Counted from the stretch's first letter, positions 30,880 to 41,124 are shown. The stretch is 64,000 bases of DNA from Hortaea werneckii (GCA_037044905.1 JBAOKB010000144.1:1674001-1738000), one strand, 5' to 3'. The notes: generated from the sequence alone by a model not told the origin. Translations and numbers: made by a program.

Positions 30880-31992
30880 GATGGGGATGGATAATTGGCT
30901 GGTACACGAGTGTGTCGCTAAATGAGAATTATGAGACGGATGGTCGCAAAGTCAAGAAGCTGTTCAGACTATTGTCTTTTCAGGTCCTATGTAGCAATGC
31001 TCAGCAAGCAGGCATTCCTCTGCTTTAGCAATTGCTGGTGCGGATCGTGACTAAAATGCGGATGAGTAGGCAGAAGGATTCATGGACCCACATGACTCGA
31101 CTTTAAAAGACCGCGGAGCCGTGAAGTAAGTCTCGCACCACACGGAGGTGGTAGCGTGAGGGGAAGAAGAAGGAAGGTTTGCGGTATGATTAGTGTTTGA
31201 AAGTGTAGAGGGCGCCGTACGGGGTGGGAGACAGGCATGGATTTACATTAATTATTCTTCATGGTTCTCAAATAGCAAAGGGATTGGGATTGTTTTGCTT
31301 CTTCGCTCTCGCCGTCGACTTTAAAAAATAAATTAATTGCAACTAGATCTCGCCAGCAACGAAGAGGCTGCCTGACTGGCGAGAGGGAACTTGTGGAACA
31401 GAAACCAGATCGATATCGTCAAACCGCAATTGCGATTTGGCCGACCTTGCAAACTCGCATGTCGGGGGTGTCGCTGAGCTTGTGGGAGAGTTAAGTTGGT
31501 AGCTCCTGAGATAAATGTGTTTACCCAAAAATTCCTCATCGATCCAAATAGAGGACCATGCTAAGAATGGTGAATATCCAAAGGAATATCGACAATATCC
31601 ACAGTACCTCCTATATTGTGTTGCATAGGTTGCATAGACGGAAGCCAGATGATTGACATTTCGGGTGGCAAAAACTCGGCCCATCTCGCGTGGGCATCCG
31701 CGGTAGAGCGGGGCTCAAGATGCCCCGAGCTCTTCTCTCCAATTTCCAATGCTGCACTCTGTCCTCCCACTCCATCGCCCACTTCACCTCCATTGCTTCT
31801 CACGATTCTTGACGCTTTTACGACCACGATATAATTACGCCCATTCACGTCTTCTCAAGACCTTCCCCGCCATCGGCATAGAGCAGACCACATCCCGGGT
31901 CCACATATCCCCATCTGTGCAGCTGTTGAAGATTCTGCGGTCTGCGGCCGCCCCAATCCCCAATCTCTCCCGACTTCCCCTCTTCCGCCAAG
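30880..31992. other. Divergent intergenic region upstream of ERG9
   Basis: About 1.1 kb carrying the promoters of the 2EXR gene and of squalene synthase. Near 31240-31340 there is AT-rich sequence; the last 300 bp before the ERG9 ATG are CT-rich, a usual feature of fungal promoters close to the start site. I do not see a credible sterol-response site by eye. Confidence 0.4.
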
Positions 31993-33574
31993 ATGGTCTC
32001 TCTCAAGAGCATCGCCTACTATGCAGTGCACCTCCAAGAGCTCCGGTCAATCATACAGTGGACTACATGGCACAATGCACCTCACGAGCGTGATGAGGAG
32101 AACGAGACAGCTGAGCTAAAAGAATGCTTCCGCTTCCTGCAGATGACCTCGCGATCCTTCGCTGCCGTCATTCAAGAACTACACCCAGAGCTTCTCGTGC
32201 CCGTGACGCTTTTCTACCTTATCTTACGAGGTCTGGACACCATAGAGGATGACATGACCCTGAACATCCAAGAAAAAGAGCCGTTGCTCAGGCAGTTCCA
32301 CGAGCACCTGTCAGACGAGAGCTGGACCTTTGACCGCAATGGTCCGGAGGAGAAGGACCGAGAGCTCCTTGTCAAGTTCGACGTGGTAGCCAAGGAGTAC
32401 AACAAGATCAAAGACCCTTACCAGCTGATAATCAAAGATATCTGCAAGCGGATGGGCAACGGCATGGCCGACTTCGCAAAGAAGCAGGATGCAAATGCCA
32501 ACACCATCAAGACAACCAAGGACTACGAGCTCTACTGCCATTATGTCGCTGGTCTGGTCGGTGAAGGGCTCACAAGATTGTTTGTGGAAGCCAAACTGGC
32601 CAACCCTGCACTTCTGCAAAGGCCGGAACTCATGGAGTCCATGGGCCAGTTCCTACAACAGACCAACATTGTCCGCGACATCCGTGAAGACCATGACGAG
32701 AAGCGATACTTCTGGCCTAGAGAGGTATGGTCGAAGTACGTTGACAACATTGGAGATCTCTTCCTGCCAGAGAACAAGGAGAAGGCTCTCCAGTGCCAAT
32801 CCGAGATGATCCTCCTCGCTCTCAGCCGCGCCGACGAGTGCCTTTTCTACATGGCTGGCGTCAAAGAGCAATCAGTCTTCAACTTTGTTGCCATCCCGCA
32901 AACCATGGCCATTGCCACCCTCGAGCTGTGCTTCCAGAACTACGCGATGTTCCAGCGGAATATCAAGATCACTAAGGGTCAAGCATGTGAGCTCATGATG
33001 CAGTCAACGCAGAACCTGCAGCTCGTCTGCGACCAATTCCGCAAGTACGCGAGGAAGATCCACCGCAAGAACAACCCGAGAGATCCGCACTTCCTCGACA
33101 TCTCCATCGCCTGTGGCAACATCGAGAGGTTCATCGAGACTATCTTCCCCACGCAGACTGCGAGGACGCTCCCGCAAGGCGAGGCCCAGGCCGATGCAGC
33201 AACGCCCGCTGTGGCCCAGGAGTACAAGTCCCCCGAGGAGATTGAACGGGAGAAGAAGGCGAGCCAGGAGGCGAGGAGAGACATCTTCTTCGTCATGTTT
33301 GCCGTCTTCATCACGCTTTCCCTCGTATCGGTGTGCATGGTACGTTCCCCAACTTACCTCCCTCACTCCCTCTTTCCACTCACTGACTGAACTTCAACAG
33401 ATCGGCGCAGCATGGTTCTTCGGCGCCCGCTTCGACCTTGCCTTCCAAGCGCTACGCGAAGGCAACTTCGCCCCGGCGTCGCCCAAAGAGCGCGCCGCCA
33501 TGGTCAAGGATGCCATCATGTCCACATCGTCCCAGGCCGCCAGCAGCGCTTCCGAAGCCGTGCATAGCGAATTA

Positions 33575-33611
<37 letters not shown>

Positions 33612-33658
33612 TATATTTGCAAGGGCTGAACAGCACTACTACCACCTTTTCTGCATGA
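31993..33658 (+). CDS. ERG9: Squalene synthase (farnesyl-diphosphate farnesyltransferase)
   Basis: Model: exon 1 at 31993-33339, intron 33340-33400 (GTACGT...AACAG, 61 nt, phase 0) and exon 2 at 33401-33658, giving 534 residues. It joins two farnesyl diphosphates through presqualene diphosphate to squalene, the first committed sterol step, at the ER membrane. Motifs: LRGLDTIEDDMT (first Asp-rich site), YCHYVAGLVGEGL, QQTNIVRDIREDHDEKRYFW (second Asp-rich site) and FNFVAIPQTMAIATLE. A C-terminal anchor, FFVMFAVFITLSLVSVCM, is split from IGAAWFFGARF by the intron. Exon 2 ends oddly: after SEAVHSEL comes Ser then 11 prolines from a 36-C run, then about 15 residues of unknown origin. The catalytic part is complete. 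Confidence 0.96.
33576..33611 (+). repeat. 36-nt C homopolymer inside the ERG9 last exon
   Basis: Thirty-six consecutive C run from the second base of a TCC codon to the first base of a CTA codon. They encode 11 Pro in frame. A change of one or two bases would give a different C-terminal tail; in one of the alternative frames a stop follows after five further codons. Confidence 0.95.
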
Positions 33659-35404
33659 CTGTGTGCATAGTACGAGGGGGTTTTCTTCTTCCGCAGGCTC
33701 GACTAATCCACCGAGAGCCATTATAATACCATACAGCTAACAGTACACGCCTTTGCAAAAGGGCAGATTCGCCATGTCGTCCTTTTTAGCGACACTTTTC
33801 AGGATCCTCATTGGTCTTTCAATCCCCTCATTCCCCCTCCCCTTTTCCCTCCTTTCTCTTTTCTTTCCCTCTTACCTGTCGAATTTCGACAGACAACCCT
33901 TCTCTTCTCTTCTCTTCCTGTAAGAGAGCGAGAGAGGAAGAAGAGGAGATTCTACAGCACGGATGTCAAATTGCAACTAGCCTCCTATTCTTTATCTCAA
34001 TAGGCTTTCAGTTGTGCCGAGAAGTGCTAAGATGAGATGGATTTTTTTTCTTCTGCTTCGCATACACTTTGGCCTGCCGCTCCTAATTTTTTGTTTCGTG
34101 GAGGTGGGTCTGGAAGATGAACGCAGACATTTATTTTTATTATTATTATTATTTCTTTTTTTTTTTGAAAAAAGAAAAACAAAAACAAAACTCGTTCGCA
34201 GTTGATTCTTACTCGCTGCTGTGCCGCCGCGCATGTTCTGGTCTTTGACCGATGACGCATAGTTGGGAAGGATGCCTGTGTTGGCTCTTCCTCCCTTGGC
34301 ACTTTCTTGCTTGTGCTTTTCTGCTGCAAATATTTGGTCGTCTTTTGTGGCTGTTGCCATAGCCTGAAATATGGAACGGCTTGGCTATCTTTTTGCGATC
34401 CCCCTGGCTTCGCTCGTCCTGCATGCCTTTCTTCTCTTAGCAGAGCAGACCATCAAGGAGCTTTCATCGTTCTAGTAAATAACCTCATGGAGCGTCTTTC
34501 TCTCTCTCTCGACCTTTCCGGGTACAACTGTGAATGTATGAATTCAATTGTGATTCGCATCTAGCCTTTCAACTACGCATAGCCCATGTGGAGTGCGCTG
34601 GCAAAGTAGATTTGCCTTTCGCGGAGTACCTATGTACACGAATACGAAACGGCTTGGTTTTCTTTGCTTCTTTCGCATACTACCAGGATCGTACAGCAAC
34701 CTCCGCTTTCTTTTCTGCCTTGTAGCCGTGCCTCTTGAGTTCGATCGGCCTATAATAAGACAATCACTTCTTCCCCTGATTCCCGCTGCAGCTACCTCAC
34801 ACGGCCCGTCCATCATTAAGAAGTCTGGTGTTTCAAAGCTTCGCAAGATATCAGTGCGCAGTGCGAATGTGCGAGACCGCACGTGGTGATGCACCAGGAA
34901 GAGCTCGCTTCCAAGCAAGATGGGGCCAGACAATGTCGTCGGCATATAAGCCATGCGAGGGTTATGTCGCCAGCTGACCTTCCTTTGCAGGTGGCTCGTT
35001 CAAGAGAGCTCTTGGATAACGATGGTTCGCGGTCCGCGCTGACTGCAACCAGTACTATCAGAGCGCTCGCGGGCAACGTTCAGTAGATCTAGAGGCCCAA
35101 AGACGTAGGAGCTTGAGCGCTGTTGGGTCTGACAGCTCTGGTGCATCTCTCATGGAGTTCTGCTGGGTGATGAATGTCTGGAAGAGTCTGTACGCTATTT
35201 CCGGGGCCTGACGCCCGAATGGACTTCGCTTCTTAAGCTGATTGTTAGACTCGATCGTTTTGGAGATCAGGAAGCGACTCACTGGAAGAAAGTTGAGTAG
35301 GAATTCCCAGGTGGTCGATGCCTTTTGAGGCACAGGTGTTGAGAGTGATGGGATCGACACTGCGAGCTTCTGGTTCGACCGTGGATCTGATTTCTTACCG
35401 GCTC
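33659..35404. other. Convergent gene-poor region, 1.7 kb
   Basis: It lies between the ERG9 and APC11 stop codons. CT-rich and T-rich stretches are common (33811-33930, 34130-34195). A minus-strand frame at 35058-35615 overlaps APC11 exon 2 in another frame and has no domain. I find no gene. Confidence 0.45.
34131..34190 (+). repeat. TTA microsatellite next to a T-run/A-run inverted repeat
   Basis: Five TTA/ATT units at about 34138-34153 are followed by a T-rich block and, after TTTTTTG, an A-rich block (GAAAAAAGAAAAAC). The T and A blocks could pair as a hairpin. The region is non-coding. Confidence 0.7.
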
Positions 35405-35858
35405 TCAGCGTCCAACAGGCGTCTGGATCGGCGTCCTTGCAGGCGTCTCCGAGGCTGGAGTCTGAGATGCCATGGCTTGTCGCTGACCCGTCGCCGGAGT
35501 CGCGACATCCGCCGTCTTCTCCTTGAACGGCTGGCGACACATGGGACATTTGCCCTGGCTGGAGTCGGACTGGAGCCAGTCGCCTATACAGTGCATGTGG
35601 AAGCAATGGGTACAATTACCGATGACTGTCAATCATTGTTTCCGGTCAGCCGGCCTCATTATTACCGTGATTGTTTGAAGGTAAATGCGGAAGGGGAGGA
35701 CATAACATACTGATGGGACAGTCATCGCCGGGATATTTGCATTTGGAGCAGGTCCCCTCGAACTCGACGCGACAGATGCCGCAGGTGTCGTCGGAATCGT
35801 CGGGCAGATCCCATTTCCACTCGGCCACCGCCTGGTAAGCGGAAAAGGTGACCTTCAT
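35405..35858 (-). CDS. APC11: Anaphase-promoting complex subunit 11 (RING-H2)
   Basis: Model: exon 1 at 35858-35711, intron 35710-35626 (GTATGT...GACAG, 85 nt, phase 1) and exon 2 at 35625-35405, giving 122 residues. Apc11 is the RING-H2 catalytic partner of Apc2 and recruits the E2 for ubiquitylation of cyclins and securin. The start AVAEWKWDLPDDSDDTCGIC is the family signature. The zinc ligands follow in order: CGIC, C-x2-C in CSKCKYPGDDCPI, HCFHMHC after splicing (GNCTHCFHMHC), and CPMC in GKCPMCRQPF. The 37 residues after the RING are a low-complexity Thr/Ala/Pro tail not seen in the short yeast protein. A single-exon reading would break the RING in two, so the intron is well supported. 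Confidence 0.93.
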
Positions 35859-36056
35859 TGTGGTTGCTGTTGACCAGGTTGAGGCGGTCAGCTCACAGGC
35901 GGAGTCGGGTCGGGATGGTTTTGCTGTTTTGAGACAAGCTCGCCACCGACGTCAGGCCCGAGTCTTCGGTCTCTTGGGATGGATCTTGTGGGTGTCTTGT
36001 TTCTTTTGTGAGGGGAAGGCGCGGATCGACAGTCGAGCTCACTTTACCAGTAGTGA

Positions 36057-36085
36057 TACAACTGTAAGTTCAAGAATTCATGGGC
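36057..36085 (+). repeat. Left terminal inverted repeat of the RIP-degraded transposon
   Basis: It starts at TA (36057-36058) and ends in AATTCATGGGC (36075-36085). It pairs with the reverse complement of 37679-37707, with mismatches concentrated in the outer half. A further ACCCCGC shortly inside it matches GCGGGGTT at the other end. Confidence 0.75.
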
Positions 36086-36309
36086 CCAGCCGAGGTAACC
36101 CCGCTTACTAAATTTACTACTATTTAGCTTCCAAGCAGTAGGACTATTTACTAAAAGCTCGTACATACTTAAATTTTTTATAATATAGTCTATAGAGAGC
36201 ACTAAAAATAAAACCTATAGGAGCTCCTAAAAAGGTGTTGTTGTTTTAGCTATATACTAGCCGAAAGCTAAGCCTCTTATTTATCTACCCCCTTTACTTT
36301 TATTACTAC

Positions 36310-37580
36310 CTCTTGCTTCGAACGAGCGTTACTAGTACTCTCTCGACCTTATAGTAGCGCTAAGGCATCTTAGCAATAAGGCGCTAAATCGATTATTATA
36401 GTATAGACCTCTAAGCTTTACGAATAGCCTCTTTAAGCTAGTCGAGGTTTAGCCTATAGAGGTTTATTCTTTAAAGGCGTCGATTTAGTAGCTTCTATAC
36501 TCTTTTAATAGGGTTTAAATCTAGTAAGTATAGTAGATAATTATTAAGATTAAGCTTATACTACTATTTATAGTATGCGGCTTTATTTTAGCTAGATCTA
36601 CAAGTGCTATAGCTTTATATATAGTCTTCGACTAAGAAGGCCCTTTAGCTACTAGGCCTTCGATACTTAGTTATATTATAAAGCTCTCTATAGCTTAGTA
36701 AGATATAATTAGTATAGTACTTATTTGTTATAACTATAGATTTTAGAAGAGTCTTATAGATAGGCTTTTCGGCTTACTACTAGTTAAGCGCTCTACTAGA
36801 GTCTTATTTATTTATAGCCTTATAGGGGCGTCTATTACGCCTTAGCTTACACTTTTACTACTACTTATAGTCGTCTTTAGCCTTAAAGTACTTATTATAA
36901 AAGAATACTAGCTTAATATAGTCCTATTAGGTAACTCTAGTAGTAACGTAGATTAAGAGGCGGCCTTTAGGCTTATCTTTTAGCTTTATTACTTAGTTTT
37001 AAGGCTTATCTAGAGTGCCCTCGTTATAGAAGGTAGTATTAGCGTACTAGAGATCTAAGGGGATATAGTGCTCGTCGGTAAATATCCCTTTACGCTAAAA
37101 GAGATATATAAGGCCTTTTTTCTTTAAGGTATAGCGCTAGCGTAGATCTATAGCCTTTTAAGGTATCTTATACTATTAAGGTACTTAGCTATACTTAATT
37201 AGAGGCCTTTAAGTATAGATAGTACCTCTAAAAGTATAGATATTAACTAAATAGTAGTAGGCGGCTACTCTTATAGAGCAATTGCGGTAACTATAGGGGC
37301 TAGTACTAAGCTTATTTAGTATGTTTACTAATAGAGTAGGTAGTCGACTAAGATATAGGCTCTTCTTTCGCCTCTTATAAAGGCCTTCGATAAGGCCTTT
37401 ATATTATATATCCTTTTACTAGCGCTTATAAGTACTAAGGGCTAGCTAGCTACTAGATACGATCTCTCTAGTACGCGCTTTAGCTTTAAATAGTAATTGT
37501 ATACTTATTCCTTAGTTTTTTTTAATACTAACTTTAGCAATAATTTAGGCTTTAGTTAGAGTCTTCTACTCGCCTTTCGT
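36310..37580 (-). pseudogene. Mariner transposase remnant, full of stop codons
   Basis: Read on the minus strand, the segment near 36522-36506 gives the motif DLNPI followed by K/ERVxKLL-type sequence, the hallmark around the last catalytic acidic residue of Tc1/mariner transposases. Downstream (towards 36310) come AIRKA and a final KMP block in the same frame. At the other end (about 37560-37440) a helix-turn-helix-like stretch remains (VSIKKN, then LLFKAKARTREIVSS). Stops fall where Trp or Gln would be expected, matching C-to-T change. No open frame of useful length survives, so it cannot be active. The limits are approximate. Confidence 0.8.
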
Positions 37581-37678
37581 TAGCATAATTTAGATAAAAA
37601 TTAAGCGTGTTGTAGTAGTTTAAAGTAAAGGGGTATATTATTAATAAAGCGCGCTATAAGCTTTAACCCCGCGCTTAA

Positions 37679-37709
37679 GCCCATGAATTTATGAACCGAC
37701 GGTTGGATA
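37679..37709 (+). repeat. Right terminal inverted repeat of the RIP-degraded transposon
   Basis: It begins GCCCATGAATT (37679-37689) and continues outward to TTGGA, followed by TA at 37708-37709. It is the partner of 36057-36085. Confidence 0.72.
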
Positions 37710-38091
37710 GGTAAAGGCAGGTACTAATAATTTGTGACAAATCGCGTCGTTCCCAGGGAACTGTGGAAGGAAGCCAAAGTGGGGCAAGCTAGAGCTTAGC
37801 TCCTGATACCTTGCCGCAGGAGCAGCCGGAGCAGCAGGAGCAGCAGGCGAGGCAGGCGAGACAGGCCAGCAGTAGCCGACTGGTATACCTACTGTAGTAG
37901 CGGTGCTCACTGTGCTACGCAACCCGGAAACGTTGCTTTTGTTGTTCGTGCGACGATAAGGGGAGCGCTCGGGGATCATAGTCACTCCTACTCACAATCA
38001 ACCAGTTCTCCTTGTCTTTCCCACTTTCATCCCATTGAACATGAGCTTGCGGTAGCCAGCTATCTAGCCATCTACCCACACCATCCACACA
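37710..38091. other. Promoter region of the sulfurtransferase gene
   Basis: About 380 bp between the transposon and the TUM1 start. It contains an imperfect AGCAGG/AGGCAG repeat (about 37818-37868). A 98-codon minus-strand frame (37689-37985) spans this repeat and reads Ala/Pro runs; I do not regard it as a gene. Confidence 0.45.
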
Positions 38092-39108
38092 ATGGCAACT
38101 TCAATCCTCTTCCGCGCGAGCTTGCGTCGCTCCCCAGTCGCGAAACCGACCTTCACGCGCTTCGTCATGTCTCGCTCCCAATCAACCTTCCGCTCCTACC
38201 TCGTCGAGCCCTTCGAGCTGAGCGAAGCACTCAAGGCCAACGCGCCCACAAAGCTCTCAACAGCCCCCAGGACCGTCCCCGTGTGCGGCTCCTGGTTCCT
38301 GCCCAATGACCCGCAAAAGCGAACCGGCTACCAAGTCTACAAGCAAAGCCACATCCCCGATGCCGTCTTCTTCGACCTCGACAAGGTCGCGGACACGTCG
38401 AGCCCATATCCACACATGCTGCCTTCCCCAGAGGTCTTCCAGGAGGCCATGAGCAACTTGGGAGTCAACAGGGACGACGTGCTCGTAGTCTACGACACGG
38501 CCGAGCTAGGCATCTTCTCTGCGCCGCGCGTAGCGTGGACGTTGAGGGCTTTCGGGCATCCCGCCGTCCACATTCTTAACAACTACAAGCTCTGGGTGGA
38601 GCAAGGCTACCGGACTGAAGAAGGCGAGCAAAAGCCGGTGGATAAGACGAATTATCCGCTCCCTGCTCTCGACCGTACGAAGGTCGCTGCTTTCGACCAG
38701 GTCAAGGAGATTGCGAAGGACTACAACAAGGAAGGCCACGAGGAGATTCAGATTCTGGACGCACGATCAAAGGGCAGATGGGAAGGCAAGGATCCCGAGC
38801 CTAGGCCGGGACTGTCCTCCGGTCACATACCGGGGTCAACATCGGTGCCCGTGCCGGAGCTGTTGGATCCGGAAACCAAGGCATATCTACGCCCGGCTGA
38901 ATTGAAAAAGGTCTTCGAGTCCAAGGGGGTCGACCCAAATAAGCCTATCATCTCCAGCTGCGGCACCGGCGTCACCGCCGTGGTTATCGATGCCGGGCTT
39001 ACTGCAGCGGGCTTCGGCGAGGGGAACAGACGCGTCTACGATGGCAGCTGGACCGAGTGGGCACAGAGGGTGCAACCCACCGACAACTTGATCCTCAAGA
39101 GCGAATGA
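38092..39108 (+). CDS. TUM1: 3-mercaptopyruvate/thiosulfate sulfurtransferase, mitochondrial
   Basis: A single exon of 338 residues with an ATG at 38092. The enzyme moves sulfane sulfur from 3-mercaptopyruvate or thiosulfate to an acceptor; the yeast homologue Tum1 feeds sulfur to Nfs1/Uba4 for tRNA thiolation. The first 30 residues (MATSILFRASLRRSPVAKP) are basic with no acids, a mitochondrial presequence, and the Met at MSRSQSTF could give a shorter cytosolic form. There are two rhodanese domains: an inactive N-terminal one (HIPDAVFFDLDKVAD) and a C-terminal one with SGHIPGSTSVP and the active Cys in ISSCGTGVTA. CGTGVTA, like CGSGVTA in mercaptopyruvate enzymes and unlike CRKGVT in classical rhodanese, favours the mercaptopyruvate assignment. 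Confidence 0.92.
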   Translation: MATSILFRASLRRSPVAKPTFTRFVMSRSQSTFRSYLVEPFELSEALKANAPTKLSTAPRTVPVCGSWFLPNDPQKRTGYQVYKQSHIPDAVFFDLDKVADTSSPYPHMLPSPEVFQEAMSNLGVNRDDVLVVYDTAELGIFSAPRVAWTLRAFGHPAVHILNNYKLWVEQGYRTEEGEQKPVDKTNYPLPALDRTKVAAFDQVKEIAKDYNKEGHEEIQILDARSKGRWEGKDPEPRPGLSSGHIPGSTSVPVPELLDPETKAYLRPAELKKVFESKGVDPNKPIISSCGTGVTAVVIDAGLTAAGFGEGNRRVYDGSWTEWAQRVQPTDNLILKSE

Positions 39109-39239
39109 TGAGAAGCGGAAACGTTGGAGAAGAAAGGAAAGAAAGAGAAAGAAGAAGGGCATTGCACGAGCATGGCAAACATGGCGTTAGGACGGTTTAT
39201 CAGATACCCTTCTCCCCGATGTGTATGTATTCTCTCCAC

Positions 39240-39461
39240 CTAAAAACCCCTGATCCAGTCAGCAATCTTGCTAGTGCAGACCTCGTGAGCTTCCACTCCC
39301 CCATTTTCGTCAGCAGTCAAGCTTATCGTTGATATACCCACCGTGATTCCGGTCTCGGAACCCTGTTTTCTGTGCTCCTGGTACACAGCGGCGTAACTTG
39401 CCCTTCCCACCGGAAATCCCATGAAGGAGCAAAAATGACTGCCCCAATCGGGAGGGTTCAT
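39240..39461 (-). CDS. Possible terminal exon or fragment of a small protein gene
   Basis: From an ATG at 39461, 73 codons read MNPPDWGSHFCSFMGFPVGR with a protein-like continuation (ASYAAVYQEHRKQGSETGIT, then GVEAHEVCTSKIADWI) to a TAG at 39240. Residue usage is far more natural than in neighbouring shadow frames, with two cysteines and a regular beta-like pattern. Upstream on the same strand there are splice-like signals (TGACTAAC branch and CTCAG at about 39697; GTAAGT at about 39621), but I could not join a preceding exon in phase, and the other frames contain stops. It may be the last exon of a small secreted protein or a pseudogene remnant. I cannot name a family. Confidence 0.3.
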   Translation of the reverse strand: MNPPDWGSHFCSFMGFPVGRASYAAVYQEHRKQGSETGITVGISTISLTADENGGVEAHEVCTSKIADWIRGF

Positions 39462-40102
39462 ATGGCTTCCCAGAGGATCCGCAACTCGGTTTCAGTGACA
39501 CTGCATCAAGCCACGCCAGCAAAAAGTTTTTCCGTGAAACTCTGCATGATTCTCGGAGATACACGACTGCAGGCGGGTTTCGTTGACCTGCAGATGGGGG
39601 AACTGCAGTACGTCGACTTACCCGATCTTGATACGAGATCTGGTCGGAACATGCGTATCACTGCTTTTTTGAGCTTTCCACGCACAGTTAGGTATGCTGA
39701 GTAGCAATAGAGGGGTGCACGGTTAGTCACATCCAGCTCAGAATTGGAAAGGAGAGAGGTTACGTGAAAAGTGGGCTCGGTGTCGCTCTTGCCTCCCGTG
39801 GAAGCGAACACAAGCCCAGGGAAGATAAAACGTCTTGGCCGAGTTTCGAAGCATGGAAGGTCTCCGGACAGAGACACACACCTGAGGATCGCCAAGCCCA
39901 CTTGTGCAAGTATCTTCTTTATCGTCGTCCCTGGGAGGATTTATTTCAAGCATCTTTTCGCTTTTCTTCCTTCGCCACTCTCAGCCTACTACTTTCGCAG
40001 CATACCGAACCCCTCCATCCCATAAGACCTAAGAGGATTCACGGCAAGGACCTTGATACAAACCCATACCAAACCCAAACCAACCTATCCAGCCAAACAA
40101 CC
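39462..40102. other. Intergenic region upstream of the small secreted protein gene
   Basis: About 640 bp with possible exons of the minus-strand candidate at 39240-39461 on the left and the promoter of the plus-strand gene at 40103 on the right. A plus frame runs through 39764-40102 into that gene, but the signal peptide marks the true start at 40103. Confidence 0.4.
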
Positions 40103-40794
40103 ATGCATCCCCTCGTCAGCATCTTCGCCTTCCTAGGCCTTGCCCTCGCGGCACCCACTCAAAACAACACCACCACGACAACCCTCACCATGGTCACCAA
40201 CCCAACCACTGTACCTCACGCCTCCCCAAGCACCACCACCAGTACCGTCCCCTCATCAACCCCCTGTCCCATCCTAATCGAAAACACCCCCTGGCTCCTA
40301 ACCAACATCACGCACTTCACTCCCTCCTTCCCTTCTCAGAACCACTCCAACTCCAACTCCAGCACCACCTCCTTTTCCGCCTCCTCTCCCTCCTCCTCTC
40401 CCTCCTTATCCACCTCCTCCTTCTCAACCTCATTAACTTCAAGGTTCATCTCCTTCCACTTCCGCGACACGAACAAAGGTCTCAAGCTGGAAACCCGGTG
40501 TTTCCGAACCCTGCCCCGCCGCCACAGTGATGAAGTCGACGAGAAGCCCGGCGGCGGGACTTATTATCCCTGTGAGGACGGGAGGGTTAGGTTTGCTTAT
40601 ACGCCGACGGTGGAAGGGAAGGGGGAGGGGGAGGGGGAGGGGGAGTTGAAGGTTGGACGGGGGTATCGGGATGATTGGTAAGGAATTTTTTAAAACGCAT
40701 TCACTCATTTGCTTCTTTCCTTTCCATTCCATTCCGTTTTCTTTTTGTGTTTTCAAAGGCCAATTCCTTTGGGGGTCGGGCTCGGGATCAGGTT

Positions 40795-40839
<45 letters not shown>

Positions 40840-41124
40840 CGGTGGAACAAGGAAGGGAAAAAAAGGGGGGGCGAGAGAGAAGGAATCACGAATCCCATCA
40901 GAAAGAGCAAAAAAGCTAACCCCCCTATTTTTTCTTTTTTTCTCGCTTTCGACAGTCTAGGCAAACCCCCTTACAACTACTTGGTCGCCTACGGCAAGCA
41001 AACGCTCCAGCTGGCGAATATGACGACGACGTGGACGAATACGACGTCGACGTCGACGTCGACGGACCCCGGCGTTTGGTCCTGGCTGGAAAGGTTGGAG
41101 ATGAAGATTACGGCCGTGACGTGA
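40103..41124 (+). CDS. Small secreted protein with Thr/Ser-rich linkers, uncharacterised
   Basis: Model: exon 1 at 40103-40677, intron 40678-40955 (GTAAGG...GACAG, 278 nt, phase 2) and exon 2 at 40956-41124, giving 247 residues. MHPLVSIFAFLGLALAAPTQ is a clear signal peptide with an Ala-x-Ala cleavage site. A Thr/Ser/Asn-rich region with many N-glycosylation sequons follows (NNTT, NHSN, NSS). The folded part has ILIENTPWLLTNITHF, SRFISFHFRDTNKGLKLETR and CEDGRVRFAYTPTVEG, then a GEGEGEGE stretch from a GGGGAG repeat, and exon 2 adds CLGKPPYNYLVAYGKQTLQL. Splicing creates that Cys codon and restores a beta-rich domain reminiscent of Alt a 1-type small secreted proteins, but this is only resemblance. 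The intron holds a GA microsatellite and is unusually long for this region. Confidence 0.72.
40797..40835 (+). repeat. GA microsatellite, about 19 units, in an intron
   Basis: (GA)n fills 40797-40835 inside the intron of the small secreted protein gene, followed by more G-rich purine sequence. Length variation here would not alter the protein but could affect splicing. Confidence 0.93.

Larger units (their letters stand above)
36057..37709 (-). mobile_element. Tc1/mariner-type DNA transposon degraded by RIP
   Basis: The sequence turns abruptly AT-rich and TpA-rich between about 36100 and 37670, with stop codons in all frames. Imperfect terminal inverted repeats flank it (left 36057-36085, right 37679-37709; 23 of 29 positions match by eye; the innermost 11, AATTCATGGGC, match perfectly), each with TA at or near its outer edge as expected for this superfamily. 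The minus strand still reads as a mariner transposase with many Gln and Trp codons turned to stops. The dense C-to-T pattern at CpA sites is the signature of repeat-induced point mutation, so relatives probably exist elsewhere in the genome. The element lies between the APC11 and TUM1 promoters. Confidence 0.88.

Noticed and set aside
35058..35615. 185-codon minus-strand frame near APC11
   Set aside because: It overlaps APC11 exon 2 out of frame; the RING-encoding frame is the real one.
37689..37985. 98-codon minus-strand Ala/Pro repeat frame
   Set aside because: It is produced by an imperfect AGCAGG repeat in the TUM1 promoter and overlaps the transposon end.
39764..40102. N-terminal extension of the small secreted protein gene
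   Set aside because: The signal peptide begins at the Met at 40103; upstream codons are in frame only by chance and lie in the leader.
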